Part shown: positions 16,637-25,033 of the stretch, in pieces
Layout: each line of letters begins with the position of its first letter
Position numbering within the stretch: position 1 is the first letter of the stretch
Assembly: GCA_021325145.1 (NCBI GenBank)
Contig: JAJPHR010000083.1
Location: 37,921 to 101,920, forward strand
Length of the DNA: 64,000 bases
Direction of reading: 5' to 3'
Source: Verrucomicrobiota bacterium
Lineage (GTDB): Bacteria; Verrucomicrobiota; Verrucomicrobiia; Limisphaerales; Pedosphaeraceae
Notes under the pieces: generated by a model
Seen by the model: the letters and a program-made list of their open reading frames with translations, nothing else
Databases searched by the model: none
Told to the model about the DNA's origin: nothing
Position numbers and translations under genes: made by a program

Positions 16637-17671
16637 ATGAAAGCATTGGTCAAAAGCAAATCGGAACCCGGCTTGTGGCTGGAGGATGTGCCCATGCCGG
16701 AAGTGGGCCTCAATGACGTGCTCATCAAGGTGGATCGCACGGGCATTTGCGGCACGGACGTGCATATTTACAAGTGGGACGCCTGGGCGCGCAAAACGAT
16801 CCCCGTGCCGATGGTCGTCGGCCACGAATTCGTGGGTGAGATCGTGGAAGTGGGCGCGAACGTGAAGGATTTTTTCCCCGGCGACGTGGTCAGCGGCGAG
16901 GGGCACGTCGTGTGCGGCCGCTGCCGCAACTGCCTGGCCGGGCGGCGGCATTTGTGCGCCGACACCAAGGGCGTGGGAGTGAACCGCCCCGGGGCCTTTG
17001 CCGAGTATCTGTCGCTGCCGATGACGAATGTCTGGCACCACAATTCCAATATCGACCGGGACATTGCGTCGATCTTCGACCCGTTTGGCAATGCCGTACA
17101 CACGGCGTTGAGCTTCCCCGTCCTGGGCGAAGACGTGCTTATCACCGGCGCCGGTCCGATTGGGATCATGGCGGCTGCCGTGGCGCGGCATGCGGGCGCG
17201 AGATTTGTGGTCATCACGGACGTGAATCCCTACCGGCTGGAATTGGCCCGAAAGATGGGCGTTACGATGGCGGTGAACGCGCTGGAAACCGACTTGCGGA
17301 AAGTGCAAAAGGATTTGGGAATGGTCGAGGGTTTCGACGTCGGGTTGGAAATGTCCGGCAATGCGGCGGCTTTTCGCGACATGATCGCCAACATGAGCCA
17401 CGGCGGAAAGATCGCCATGCTGGGCATTCCGGAAAAGGAAATGGCCATCGACTGGAACACCGTGGTTTTCAGCATGTTGACGATCAAGGGCATTTACGGA
17501 CGCGAGATGTACGAGACTTGGTACAAAATGACCGTCATGCTGCAAAGCGGCCTCGATATCAGCCCGGTCATCACACACCGCCTGCCGTACAGTGAATTCC
17601 AAAAGGGCTTCGAAGTGATGCTCTCGGGCCGGTCGGGGAAGGTGATCCTCGATTGGAAGAATGCGGGGTGA
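16637..17671 (+). CDS. tdh: L-threonine 3-dehydrogenase
   Basis: A 344-residue zinc-dependent medium-chain dehydrogenase that oxidises L-threonine to 2-amino-3-ketobutyrate with NAD+. The ATG at 16637 gives the canonical N-terminus; a longer in-frame start at 16592 lies within repeat-derived sequence. Catalytic zinc ligands are Cys38 (TGICGTDVHIY) and His63-Glu64 (VVGHEFVGEI); the structural zinc site is Cys93, Cys96, Cys99 and Cys107. The nucleotide-binding motif GAGPIG follows at about residue 173, and AVHTALSFPV and TIKGIYGREMYETWYKM are diagnostic for TDH. Length equals E. coli Tdh (341). It is followed 31 bases later by kbl, completing the two-step conversion of threonine to glycine. Copy B of the direct repeat forms its upstream region. 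Confidence 0.96.
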   Translation: MKALVKSKSEPGLWLEDVPMPEVGLNDVLIKVDRTGICGTDVHIYKWDAWARKTIPVPMVVGHEFVGEIVEVGANVKDFFPGDVVSGEGHVVCGRCRNCLAGRRHLCADTKGVGVNRPGAFAEYLSLPMTNVWHHNSNIDRDIASIFDPFGNAVHTALSFPVLGEDVLITGAGPIGIMAAAVARHAGARFVVITDVNPYRLELARKMGVTMAVNALETDLRKVQKDLGMVEGFDVGLEMSGNAAAFRDMIANMSHGGKIAMLGIPEKEMAIDWNTVVFSMLTIKGIYGREMYETWYKMTVMLQSGLDISPVITHRLPYSEFQKGFEVMLSGRSGKVILDWKNAG

Positions 17672-17702
17672 GTCGGGACGACGAGCACGAAGAAAAGCAG
17701 CT

Positions 17703-18893
17703 ATGTACGCTTCATTAAAACAACACCTCACGAATCAACTGGCTGACATCCGCAAACAGGGGTTGTATAAATCCGAGCGGACCATCACCACGCCGCAAAG
17801 CGCGCGCGTGAGCGTGAACGACGGCGCACCGGTGCTCAACCTTTGCGCGAACAATTATCTCGGTCTCGCGGATCATCCCGAGATCGTCAAAGCGGCGCAA
17901 GCCGCGCTGGACCAATGGGGCTACGGATTGGCGTCCGTGCGGTTCATCTGCGGCACGCAATCGCCGCACAAGGAATTGGAACGCCGGCTCAGCGAGTTCC
18001 TCGGCACGGAAGACACGATCCTCTACAGTTCCTGTTTTGACGCGAATGGCGGCTTGTTCGAAACGCTCCTCGGCCCGGAGGACGCAATCATCTCGGATGA
18101 ATTAAATCACGCGAGCATCATCGATGGCGTGCGCCTCTGCAAAGCCCAGCGGCTTCGCTATAAAAACAACGACATGGCGGACCTGGAGGCCAGGTTGGCG
18201 GAGGCCAAATCCGCGCGGCATCGCATGATTGCCACGGACGGGGTTTTTTCCATGGATGGTTTCATTGCCAATCTGCCGGCGATTTGCGACCTCGCTGACA
18301 AACATGATGCCTTGGTGATGGTGGATGATTCGCATGCGGTCGGTTTCATGGGCAAACGCGGGCGTGGCACGCACGAGTATCACAACGTCATGGGCCGCGT
18401 GGATGTCATCACTGGCACGCTCGGCAAGGCGCTGGGCGGCGCGAGCGGCGGTTATACGAGCGGACGCAAGGAGATCATCGAATTCCTGCGCCAGCGGTCG
18501 CGTCCGTATCTTTTTTCCAACACGGTTGCGCCGTCGATCGTGGCCGGATCGATCAAGGCCCTCGAACTGCTTTCCAGCGCCACAACTCTTCGCGACAAAT
18601 TGGAAGCCAATACCAAGTATTTCCGCCAAGGCATGAGCAAACTGGGATACAACATCCTGCCCGGCGAACATCCGATCACGCCAATCATGCTGGGCGAGGC
18701 CGCGCTGGCCGGCCGCGTCGCCGAAGCCATGCTGGCCAAAGGCGTCTATGTCATTGGCTTCTCGTACCCGGTGGTTCCGCAGGGCAAGGCAAGAATTCGC
18801 ACCCAAATTTCCGCCGCGCATTCTTTGGAAGATCTCGACTTTGCGATTGCCAAATTCGGCGAGGTGAAGAACGAACTTGGAATCAAAACCTGA
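17703..18893 (+). CDS. kbl: Glycine C-acetyltransferase (2-amino-3-ketobutyrate CoA ligase)
   Basis: A 396-residue pyridoxal-phosphate enzyme of the alpha-oxoamine synthase family that splits 2-amino-3-ketobutyrate with CoA into glycine and acetyl-CoA. I use the ATG at 17703; 14 codons upstream are open but lie in the spacer after tdh. Seen motifs: NNYLGLADHPE, the SVRFICGTQSPHKELE segment, MVDDSHAVGFMGKRGRG with the cofactor-binding Asp, and TGTLGKALGGASGGY with the Schiff-base Lys242. Length and order match E. coli Kbl (398 residues). The pairing with tdh makes the assignment secure. The gene ends 20 bases before the convergent GH16 stop, leaving little room for a conventional terminator. 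Confidence 0.96.
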   Translation: MYASLKQHLTNQLADIRKQGLYKSERTITTPQSARVSVNDGAPVLNLCANNYLGLADHPEIVKAAQAALDQWGYGLASVRFICGTQSPHKELERRLSEFLGTEDTILYSSCFDANGGLFETLLGPEDAIISDELNHASIIDGVRLCKAQRLRYKNNDMADLEARLAEAKSARHRMIATDGVFSMDGFIANLPAICDLADKHDALVMVDDSHAVGFMGKRGRGTHEYHNVMGRVDVITGTLGKALGGASGGYTSGRKEIIEFLRQRSRPYLFSNTVAPSIVAGSIKALELLSSATTLRDKLEANTKYFRQGMSKLGYNILPGEHPITPIMLGEAALAGRVAEAMLAKGVYVIGFSYPVVPQGKARIRTQISAAHSLEDLDFAIAKFGEVKNELGIKT

Positions 18894-18913
18894 GGCGCGA
18901 CCCTCCAGTGAAT

Positions 18914-19915
18914 TCAATGCCGGACACCCGTTGAAGCAGCGGGCAGCGCGGATTCCACGGCAGGTCCAGCACCATGAGGATCGGGACTGCCATTATCCCC
19001 CGTCTGACTAGTGCTTGCGGGCGATGAGACTGGTTGCGGCGCTGCGGGGACCAGATCGTAAACGCGCACGTAATCCACTTGCATCTCGCCGGGGAAGCTG
19101 GTGTGCGCATCGGGATTGCCGCCGAAATCCCCGCCCACGGCGAGGTTCATAATGATGTAGAAAGGCTGGTCAAAGGGCGCGGGATACTTTTCGCCGGAAG
19201 TCCACCAGTTCGTTTGGGTTTCATAGCGCTGACCGTCGATGGACCACTCAATCGTGTTGGTGCACCATTCCAAGGCATACGTATGAAAATCGGTGACGGA
19301 GCCGCCGTCACGAAACTGGAAGGGCGGCCCGTGAGATTGGGTTTTCTTTGGCCATTGGCCGCCAAAATGGATGGTGCCGAGCACGGTGGTGGGATCGCTG
19401 CCGCGATTTTCCATCACGTCGATTTCACCCGAAGCCGCCCAGCCGCCGTAAACCGAGTCGCAGGGCATCAACCAAAGGGCCGGCCAGTAGCCCTGGCCGC
19501 GCGGCAACCGGGCCCGGAACTCAAAGCGGCCGTATTTTTTGCCAAACAGGCGGTGGGTTTTGAGCCGGGCAGAGGTGAAGTTCTGTCCTTTATAACGCTC
19601 CTGTATCGCCACGATGTGAAGAACACCGTTGCTGACAAAAGCGTTCTGGGGGCGGCTGGTGTAATACTCCAGTTCGTGGTTGCCCCAGCCGGAATTGCGC
19701 CCATTGCCGATGTCAAAGGTCCAATGGTTCGTGTCGATGGCATCGCCTTCGAACTCGTCAGCCCAGACCAATTTCCAGTCGCCACGGGCGCCGCTCGTAA
19801 TCGCCCAGCACGCCATGAGCGCGAGAATCATCAACGACCGGCGAGCGGACCGCAGCTTTCGATGAACTGGCAAAGGAAAGGACGAATTTACAATTCGCGC
19901 GGACTTTGACTCCAT
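18914..19915 (-). CDS. Secreted glycoside hydrolase family 16 (laminarinase-like endo-beta-glucanase)
   Basis: A 333-residue exported GH16 enzyme. The hydrophobic segment MILALMACWAITSGARG acts as signal peptide after a rather long basic N-terminus. I use the ATG at 19915; an in-frame GTG at 19945 would overlap the upstream gene by 16 bases. The catalytic motif is ASGEIDVMENRG, with nucleophile Glu164, Asp166 and acid/base Glu169. GWGNHELEYYT, YGRFEFRARLPRGQGYWPALW and NLAVGGDFGG are typical of bacterial beta-1,3-glucanases (laminarinases). The family cleaves beta-1,3 or mixed-linked glucans. The C-terminal 40 residues are a Pro/Ser/Ala-rich tail with no recognised domain. It lies just downstream of a pseudopilin-like gene on the same strand. 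Confidence 0.92.
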   Translation of the reverse strand: MESKSARIVNSSFPLPVHRKLRSARRSLMILALMACWAITSGARGDWKLVWADEFEGDAIDTNHWTFDIGNGRNSGWGNHELEYYTSRPQNAFVSNGVLHIVAIQERYKGQNFTSARLKTHRLFGKKYGRFEFRARLPRGQGYWPALWLMPCDSVYGGWAASGEIDVMENRGSDPTTVLGTIHFGGQWPKKTQSHGPPFQFRDGGSVTDFHTYALEWCTNTIEWSIDGQRYETQTNWWTSGEKYPAPFDQPFYIIMNLAVGGDFGGNPDAHTSFPGEMQVDYVRVYDLVPAAPQPVSSPASTSQTGDNGSPDPHGAGPAVESALPAASTGVRH

Positions 19916-19929
19916 CGACGCAGGCGTGC

Positions 19930-20811
19930 TCAAGGTTGCGGACACATGAAGGGCTGATTGAGGAGATTGAGGAGCGGGCCAGCGGGAAAATCAATCGGGT
20001 CTTGATAAAAGTAGCACTTCCGATTGCTGGTGTCCCAAGTGGTCAGAAAGCGCATGTCCTTGGCTTTGACCCATCGCGCCGAGCAGTCGACGAAGACTTC
20101 ATTGCCGCCGGCGGGAAAGGCCGAAGATGGGGAACCCTTGTGCGGCGGCAGGTTGTCATAGACGCCGGTATGCGTGGGGTCAGGCTGACCCCAGCCAAAT
20201 TCTGTTTCCACCACCGCGTCAGCCGCCAGCACCCAGTGAGGCCGCGAGGTGCCAACCTTTACAGGGCTGAGATTCATAAAGGTGCCCACTGGATTCACCC
20301 AGGTCGTGATCCCGCCAAAATATTGATAGCCGATGTTCCACTGGGGAAACCCTGGATCAAACCACGGAAATCCAGGGCGATCCGGGCAGGTCCAGATGGT
20401 TGACGGATGGTTTGTGCTCACGACAAGGTTCACTGTGGAAGCCGCGGCGGCATCCGGTGGGTTCAACGCCAATTGCACAAAGGAGTTCTGACCCGGTTGC
20501 CCCCGGGCCTCCACGACTTTGTCGCCATTGTCTTGCGCATAGACTGTCATACCAATGCCGATCTGCTTCAAGTTGGCGAGACACTGGACGCGCTTGGCTT
20601 TTTCCTTGGACTTGGCCAGCACGGGCAGCAGCATGGCGGCCAGGATGGCGATAATGGCGATGACCACCAGCAACTCGATCAATGTGAACGCCCTCCGGGC
20701 GAGTCCGGAAGCGGCCGCCCTTGCCTGCCTATGATGGCAAAGGCGGCGCGCTCGAGACCTCCCGGTGTTACCAATACCGGGTCCCAACCCTATAAGTCTC
20801 ATCTGCTTCAT
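19930..20811 (-). CDS. Pseudopilin-type protein with prepilin cleavage/methylation N-terminus
   Basis: A 293-residue protein of the large verrucomicrobial/planctomycetal family with a type II secretion pseudopilin N-terminus. The prepilin peptidase site is RRAFTLIELLVVIAIIAILA, cleaved before Phe42 with the conserved Glu five residues later; the leader of 41 residues is unusually long and basic, and a later start at Met4 is possible. The C-terminal beta domain ends with GGNEVFVDCSARWVKAKDM, a weakened version of the H-X9-DG motif usual in this family (Cys replaces Gly). Members are thought to form or cap pseudopilus-like structures at the cell surface, role not established. Its stop lies 15 bases before the GH16 ATG, so the two genes probably share a transcript. 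Confidence 0.85.
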   Translation of the reverse strand: MKQMRLIGLGPGIGNTGRSRARRLCHHRQARAAASGLARRAFTLIELLVVIAIIAILAAMLLPVLAKSKEKAKRVQCLANLKQIGIGMTVYAQDNGDKVVEARGQPGQNSFVQLALNPPDAAAASTVNLVVSTNHPSTIWTCPDRPGFPWFDPGFPQWNIGYQYFGGITTWVNPVGTFMNLSPVKVGTSRPHWVLAADAVVETEFGWGQPDPTHTGVYDNLPPHKGSPSSAFPAGGNEVFVDCSARWVKAKDMRFLTTWDTSNRKCYFYQDPIDFPAGPLLNLLNQPFMCPQP

Positions 20812-20814
20812 TTT

Positions 20815-23800
20815 TTACTGAACTGCCAGCCGATAAAACCGGCTGCCCTGAGTGGCTGCGTCATTCATGGACTTGACCGTCCCATCGCCCGCAACGCTAC
20901 CGAGCACCGTCCAATTGGCATCCGTAAGATGCGTCTTATATTGCACGGTGTAATTGAATCCGGATTGCGTTGCGAAGGAGAGCGCAAGGTTCCCTCCACT
21001 GAGCGTGGCATTGAGCGTTCCCGCCTGGGGGACAACCGGCACCAACAGGTAGAAGTTGGCATTTTCGTTTCCGTCGGCGGTCATCTGCAAGGTGTTGGTG
21101 CCGCCGAGCGCGACGACTGCGGGCAAGCCCGTGTTAGTATTCACCAGTTCCACCCATTGCCAGGTGGTAAAGCTGGCGCCGGTGCCTTTGAAGGTGCCCA
21201 AGTACGAGGTTGTCTGGCTCGCCGTCCCCACGCCGCTGGTGACCTGCGCGCACTGAAGATTGAACGCGCCGTTCCCGGCTGACAGGCGGGCATAAACATG
21301 GAAGTTCCCGGTGGGATAGGTATGCGTGTAATTGATCCACGAGGAGTTGACCCAGTCGTACACGTCATAATCGTTGATGCCCGAATCCATGTTCGACAAT
21401 CTAGCGTTGAGGTACCTCGTGCGCGCGACATCGCTGGTAAATTCAGTGGGTATGTAGTCCGAAGGCCGATAAATGTGGAGGCCCTGATAAGTCACGTAGT
21501 TCTGATCAACCCCGATCGAACTGATCTGATTATAATAGCTGTTATTGGGATTGGACGGCGAGCCTGGCGACGGATTGTCGATAAACTGTCCGCCATTGAA
21601 ATCGTAGTCCTCGGCTTCCCAAGTGAAAGCATTCGGATTGAACGTATCAAATGTAACCGTGGTTGAAGTCGATTGCGCATGGGCGTCCGTTATCGAGATG
21701 ACCGCAGTGTAATTCGTATTCGGCAGCAGGCCGGGGTAGCTCACGTTCCAACTCGTGGACGAGCCGCTGAACACCAGGTTCGAGGAGATGTTCACCCCGT
21801 TCAAGGTCACGTGGATGTTCGTCGTGTTGATCCCGTAGGTCGGACTGCTGGCGACGAAAGAGAACGTATTCGTTTGCTGCATAAGCATCGAGCCGTCGGG
21901 AGAAACGTTGTCGATGCGCGGCAGGTCGGTCCGGGCGGCGAGCAGCATGTAGAAATTGAGGTTGATGGGGTTATCCACAGTCATGCGGAACGTGTTGGTG
22001 CCTCCCAAGGTCACGTTGGCGTAATTGCCGAACCGGTCGAGCAAGGGTACATAAAGGTAGTTGCCATAACCACCGCTTCCCGGGCAGTTGAATGTGCCCA
22101 CCTGGGTCGGCGGAAGCAGTTGGTTGGTGGTGCCCCACCCGGCTATGATCTGATCCATACGGACGTGAATCGTGCCGCCATTACCTGAAGCCATGCGTCC
22201 ATAGACATTGAAAGTGCCTGATGGCCACGTCCGCGTGTACTCCTGCCAGAATCCGTTACCCATAAATCCGAGGTTGTAATCGTTTGCACCCGCAGTGACG
22301 AATTGCTGCCTTTTCGCATCTGTGAGCAGCAGTGAGGTCATGATGCGATCGTTTACGCGGTAATTATCGGTGTTGTAGCCAGGCAGTGTACTAAGTGCGT
22401 TGCCGTTGAGATTGCCATTCTCGTCAATCAATTCGTTGCCCACCTGACCAAAATAGCTGTTGGCCAGGGCATTGGTGCTGGGCACCGGGTTGTCGATGAA
22501 ACGCAGGCCGGTGCCGCTGGAAATAGGGCTCTGGTTAGGGTCAAAATCGAAATCCTCGGCTTCGACCTGCAGGACCGGGTTGTAGGTATCTATTTTTACC
22601 GTGCTGCTGGCATTGCCGCCACTGGCATCGGTCACACTAATGACGGCAGTGTATGCGGAGTTGATGGACAGACCGTTGTAGGCCACATTCCAAGTTGAAG
22701 GTCCGCCGCTGAAAACCAGATTTGAGGAAACGTCCGTGCCGTTCAGGTTAAGACGAATGCTGTTCGTATTGATGGTAGTGACAGCGGAACTGGCTTTGAA
22801 AACAAGCTTGTTCGTGGGCTCGAACAGGACCAAGCCGTCTGGAAACACATTGCTGATGGTGGGCAAGTTGGTGTTGGCTGGCACGAGCATGTAAAAATTC
22901 GCCGAACCGCCGGAACCCCACGTCGCTCTGACAGTGTTTGTGCCCCCGAGATTGACGGTGGCGAGATTCCCGAAGCTGTCGCGCAATGCCGCGTACGAAA
23001 AGCCACCGGCCGTAAAGTTGAACGTCCCCAGATTGCTGGTGGTCTGGCTCGTTGTGCCTTGCCCGCTCGTGACCTGGGCGAGGGTTACGGGAACGGTGCC
23101 GGAACCGCCGGAGAACCGCCCATAAACATTATATAACCCCGCGGGGAATACCTTTGTGTAATTTTGCCAATCCGGGTTTGAGGTGTTGGCGATCATGTGG
23201 TCCACCGCGTTGGTATCGGGATTATTGATGAATTTCAGCCGCGGCAATTCGCCCGTGGCTGCGGGTGTTTGCGTTTTTGTGGCGTCGGTCGCGCCCACGC
23301 GATAATCGCTGGCGTTGACGCCACCGTTGCCGGTGCCTTTGTGCGTGTCGATTAATTCCGAGCTATCCAGCCCGAAATAACTTAAGGGGTTGTTGGAAAG
23401 ATCGTTGGTAGCGTAGGAAGTGTACTGCGCATTGTCTATAAACTGACCGCTCGCTCCAATGTTCGGATTGAAAAAATCAAATTCCTCCGCTTCCCACACG
23501 AAGTTGGTGGGATTGAAAGTATCGAAACCGACCGAGGCTGTGCCGATCAGCCCTCTGGCATCCGTAACCGTGATGGCAGCGTTGACGAGCGCATTTTGCG
23601 GCAACGCGTTGTAACTGTAGGTCAGGTTATTGCTGGGTCCGCTGCTGGTGAGTTGCGCCGAAACGTCCACGCCGTTCAGGATGAGTTGAGCACTGCTGAT
23701 ATTCGTGCTCGGGCCCCAGCTTCCGGCGGGGGAATTGGCGGTGAACACCAGAGTATTCGTACCCTGCTGAAGCATCGTGCCATCGGGGTAGATGCCAGTG

Positions 23801-24783
23801 ACAATCGGCGCTCCTCCGACCGTTTGCTGTCGGATACCTTCCACAAAAGCAGCGTTGCCGACGCCGCCACTGTAAAAACGGAAGTCTTGAATCCAGCCGC
23901 TGAGCGAACGCTGCCGATTGCTCGCCCGGTTACCGATTGCCAGGCAGCCTGCCGTGCCCAAGTTAATCGTCCGGTTTGGCATGTTTGTGGTGCCGATCTT
24001 CTGGCAGGTGGCGGTGTCCGAACCGTAGTAGAGGGAGGCGTTTGTGCCGTCGTACGTCACTGCAAAAAAGAGCCACTTATTGGTCGGGAAATTACCTGCC
24101 GGGTTCGGCGCGTTCACCGTAGCAACGTCTGTGCCCCACTGAAAAAAAAGCTGGCTGGCGGTTTGAAACTTGAGCCCGAGAGTGGTGGCGTTGCCGCCCG
24201 AGTCCTGAGCCGTGGCGCCAGAGTTCAGAATCCAGAGGCGCGGGCCGATGTTCACATTCCCGCCGGAAAGATTCATGAGCAGGTTCTGGTTGATCCAGAT
24301 TGTAGCCACAAAAGAAGTGACGGTTCCAAAGCCAAGTGCCGTGCTGTTGATCACAGCGGCAATGGGGCCGGGATTGCCCGGCTGATTGCTGGTGGTCAAG
24401 GAGGGCTGATTGGTGAAGGTCAGGGCCCGGTTGCCGTTAATAAGGCCTTCCACGCCGGTTCCCACGGCGCCATGGTAATCGGTGGCGGTGCCAGCACCAT
24501 TAAGCAGGCTCAAGCTGAGGCTGACGCCGCCCAGACTGGTGTCGCTGGGAGTGGTCGTGCCGCCCGGCGCGTCGGTAAACGGAAGCCGCAGCAAGTTGAC
24601 TGGTGTCTGCGCGCGCGCCAGTTGGCTGGAAAGCAAAACGCCCGCGCACAAAGCCAGTTTGCCGAGCAGTGAAACGACACGTCTTTTCTGGGAATTGCCG
24701 ATGGGGTTACGTTTGGGAAACATACGTTCGTAGTGGTTGCGGGCCGGGACACGCCGGCCTTTGGTTGGATGCAATAACTGCAT
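20815..24783 (-). CDS. Giant secreted protein with LamG-like domain and three ~310-residue repeats
   Basis: A 1322-residue exported protein. After a long basic N-region a signal peptide ends near ALCAGVLLSSQLARAQ (residue 59); Met21 (24723) is an alternative start. Residues 62-320 resemble a concanavalin/LamG domain. Then come three tandem repeats, 327-640, 641-950 and 951-1250. Each has an Ig-like start ((I/V)xPDG...LNG..(V/I)S..L) followed by a carbohydrate-binding-like part opening with EAE(E/D)(F/Y)DF, then a FIDN or FINN word, a NVYGR/HVYAR strand, LGGTNT and NFY(M/L)L. The last ~65 residues are the C-terminal beta domain shared by the other giants. CBM6-like glycan binding is inferred, not proven. 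It is divergent from the two-component system at 24.9 kb, which might control it. Confidence 0.85.
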   Translation of the reverse strand: MQLLHPTKGRRVPARNHYERMFPKRNPIGNSQKRRVVSLLGKLALCAGVLLSSQLARAQTPVNLLRLPFTDAPGGTTTPSDTSLGGVSLSLSLLNGAGTATDYHGAVGTGVEGLINGNRALTFTNQPSLTTSNQPGNPGPIAAVINSTALGFGTVTSFVATIWINQNLLMNLSGGNVNIGPRLWILNSGATAQDSGGNATTLGLKFQTASQLFFQWGTDVATVNAPNPAGNFPTNKWLFFAVTYDGTNASLYYGSDTATCQKIGTTNMPNRTINLGTAGCLAIGNRASNRQRSLSGWIQDFRFYSGGVGNAAFVEGIRQQTVGGAPIVTGIYPDGTMLQQGTNTLVFTANSPAGSWGPSTNISSAQLILNGVDVSAQLTSSGPSNNLTYSYNALPQNALVNAAITVTDARGLIGTASVGFDTFNPTNFVWEAEEFDFFNPNIGASGQFIDNAQYTSYATNDLSNNPLSYFGLDSSELIDTHKGTGNGGVNASDYRVGATDATKTQTPAATGELPRLKFINNPDTNAVDHMIANTSNPDWQNYTKVFPAGLYNVYGRFSGGSGTVPVTLAQVTSGQGTTSQTTSNLGTFNFTAGGFSYAALRDSFGNLATVNLGGTNTVRATWGSGGSANFYMLVPANTNLPTISNVFPDGLVLFEPTNKLVFKASSAVTTINTNSIRLNLNGTDVSSNLVFSGGPSTWNVAYNGLSINSAYTAVISVTDASGGNASSTVKIDTYNPVLQVEAEDFDFDPNQSPISSGTGLRFIDNPVPSTNALANSYFGQVGNELIDENGNLNGNALSTLPGYNTDNYRVNDRIMTSLLLTDAKRQQFVTAGANDYNLGFMGNGFWQEYTRTWPSGTFNVYGRMASGNGGTIHVRMDQIIAGWGTTNQLLPPTQVGTFNCPGSGGYGNYLYVPLLDRFGNYANVTLGGTNTFRMTVDNPINLNFYMLLAARTDLPRIDNVSPDGSMLMQQTNTFSFVASSPTYGINTTNIHVTLNGVNISSNLVFSGSSTSWNVSYPGLLPNTNYTAVISITDAHAQSTSTTVTFDTFNPNAFTWEAEDYDFNGGQFIDNPSPGSPSNPNNSYYNQISSIGVDQNYVTYQGLHIYRPSDYIPTEFTSDVARTRYLNARLSNMDSGINDYDVYDWVNSSWINYTHTYPTGNFHVYARLSAGNGAFNLQCAQVTSGVGTASQTTSYLGTFKGTGASFTTWQWVELVNTNTGLPAVVALGGTNTLQMTADGNENANFYLLVPVVPQAGTLNATLSGGNLALSFATQSGFNYTVQYKTHLTDANWTVLGSVAGDGTVKSMNDAATQGSRFYRLAVQ

Positions 24784-24827
24784 TGGTGGTCGCGATAACT
24801 CTACGATATTTCAAAGGCGCATGTCAT

Positions 24828-24841
24828 CCCTCTTTAGAGGG
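24828..24841. promoter_or_regulatory. CCCTCT-TT-AGAGGG palindrome between divergent genes
   Basis: A perfect 6-bp inverted repeat with a 2-base centre lies 45 bases upstream of the 1322-residue protein and about 200 bases before the first recognised kinase start. Its place in the shared control region makes it a candidate operator, perhaps for the NarL-type regulator nearby. Confidence 0.35.
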
Positions 24842-25033
24842 GTATGGAATTTGCTGGACTTGAGAATGCGCCGCGCTCATATCTAAAGTATCATCCGAAA
24901 TTCCATAACTGGTTGGCGTCCGAGCGCGCGGCTTGCCTCAGCTCTCCGGAATTTTGTTACTTTTGCCCTCCTGTTCAACGGGCCACTCATTTTTAGCGCG
25001 CAGGAGAACGAAACCATCACCAATGCGGCCGAC

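Noticed and set aside
16637..17730. Long minus frame covering tdh
   Set aside because: His/Arg-rich translation, antisense to a certain gene.
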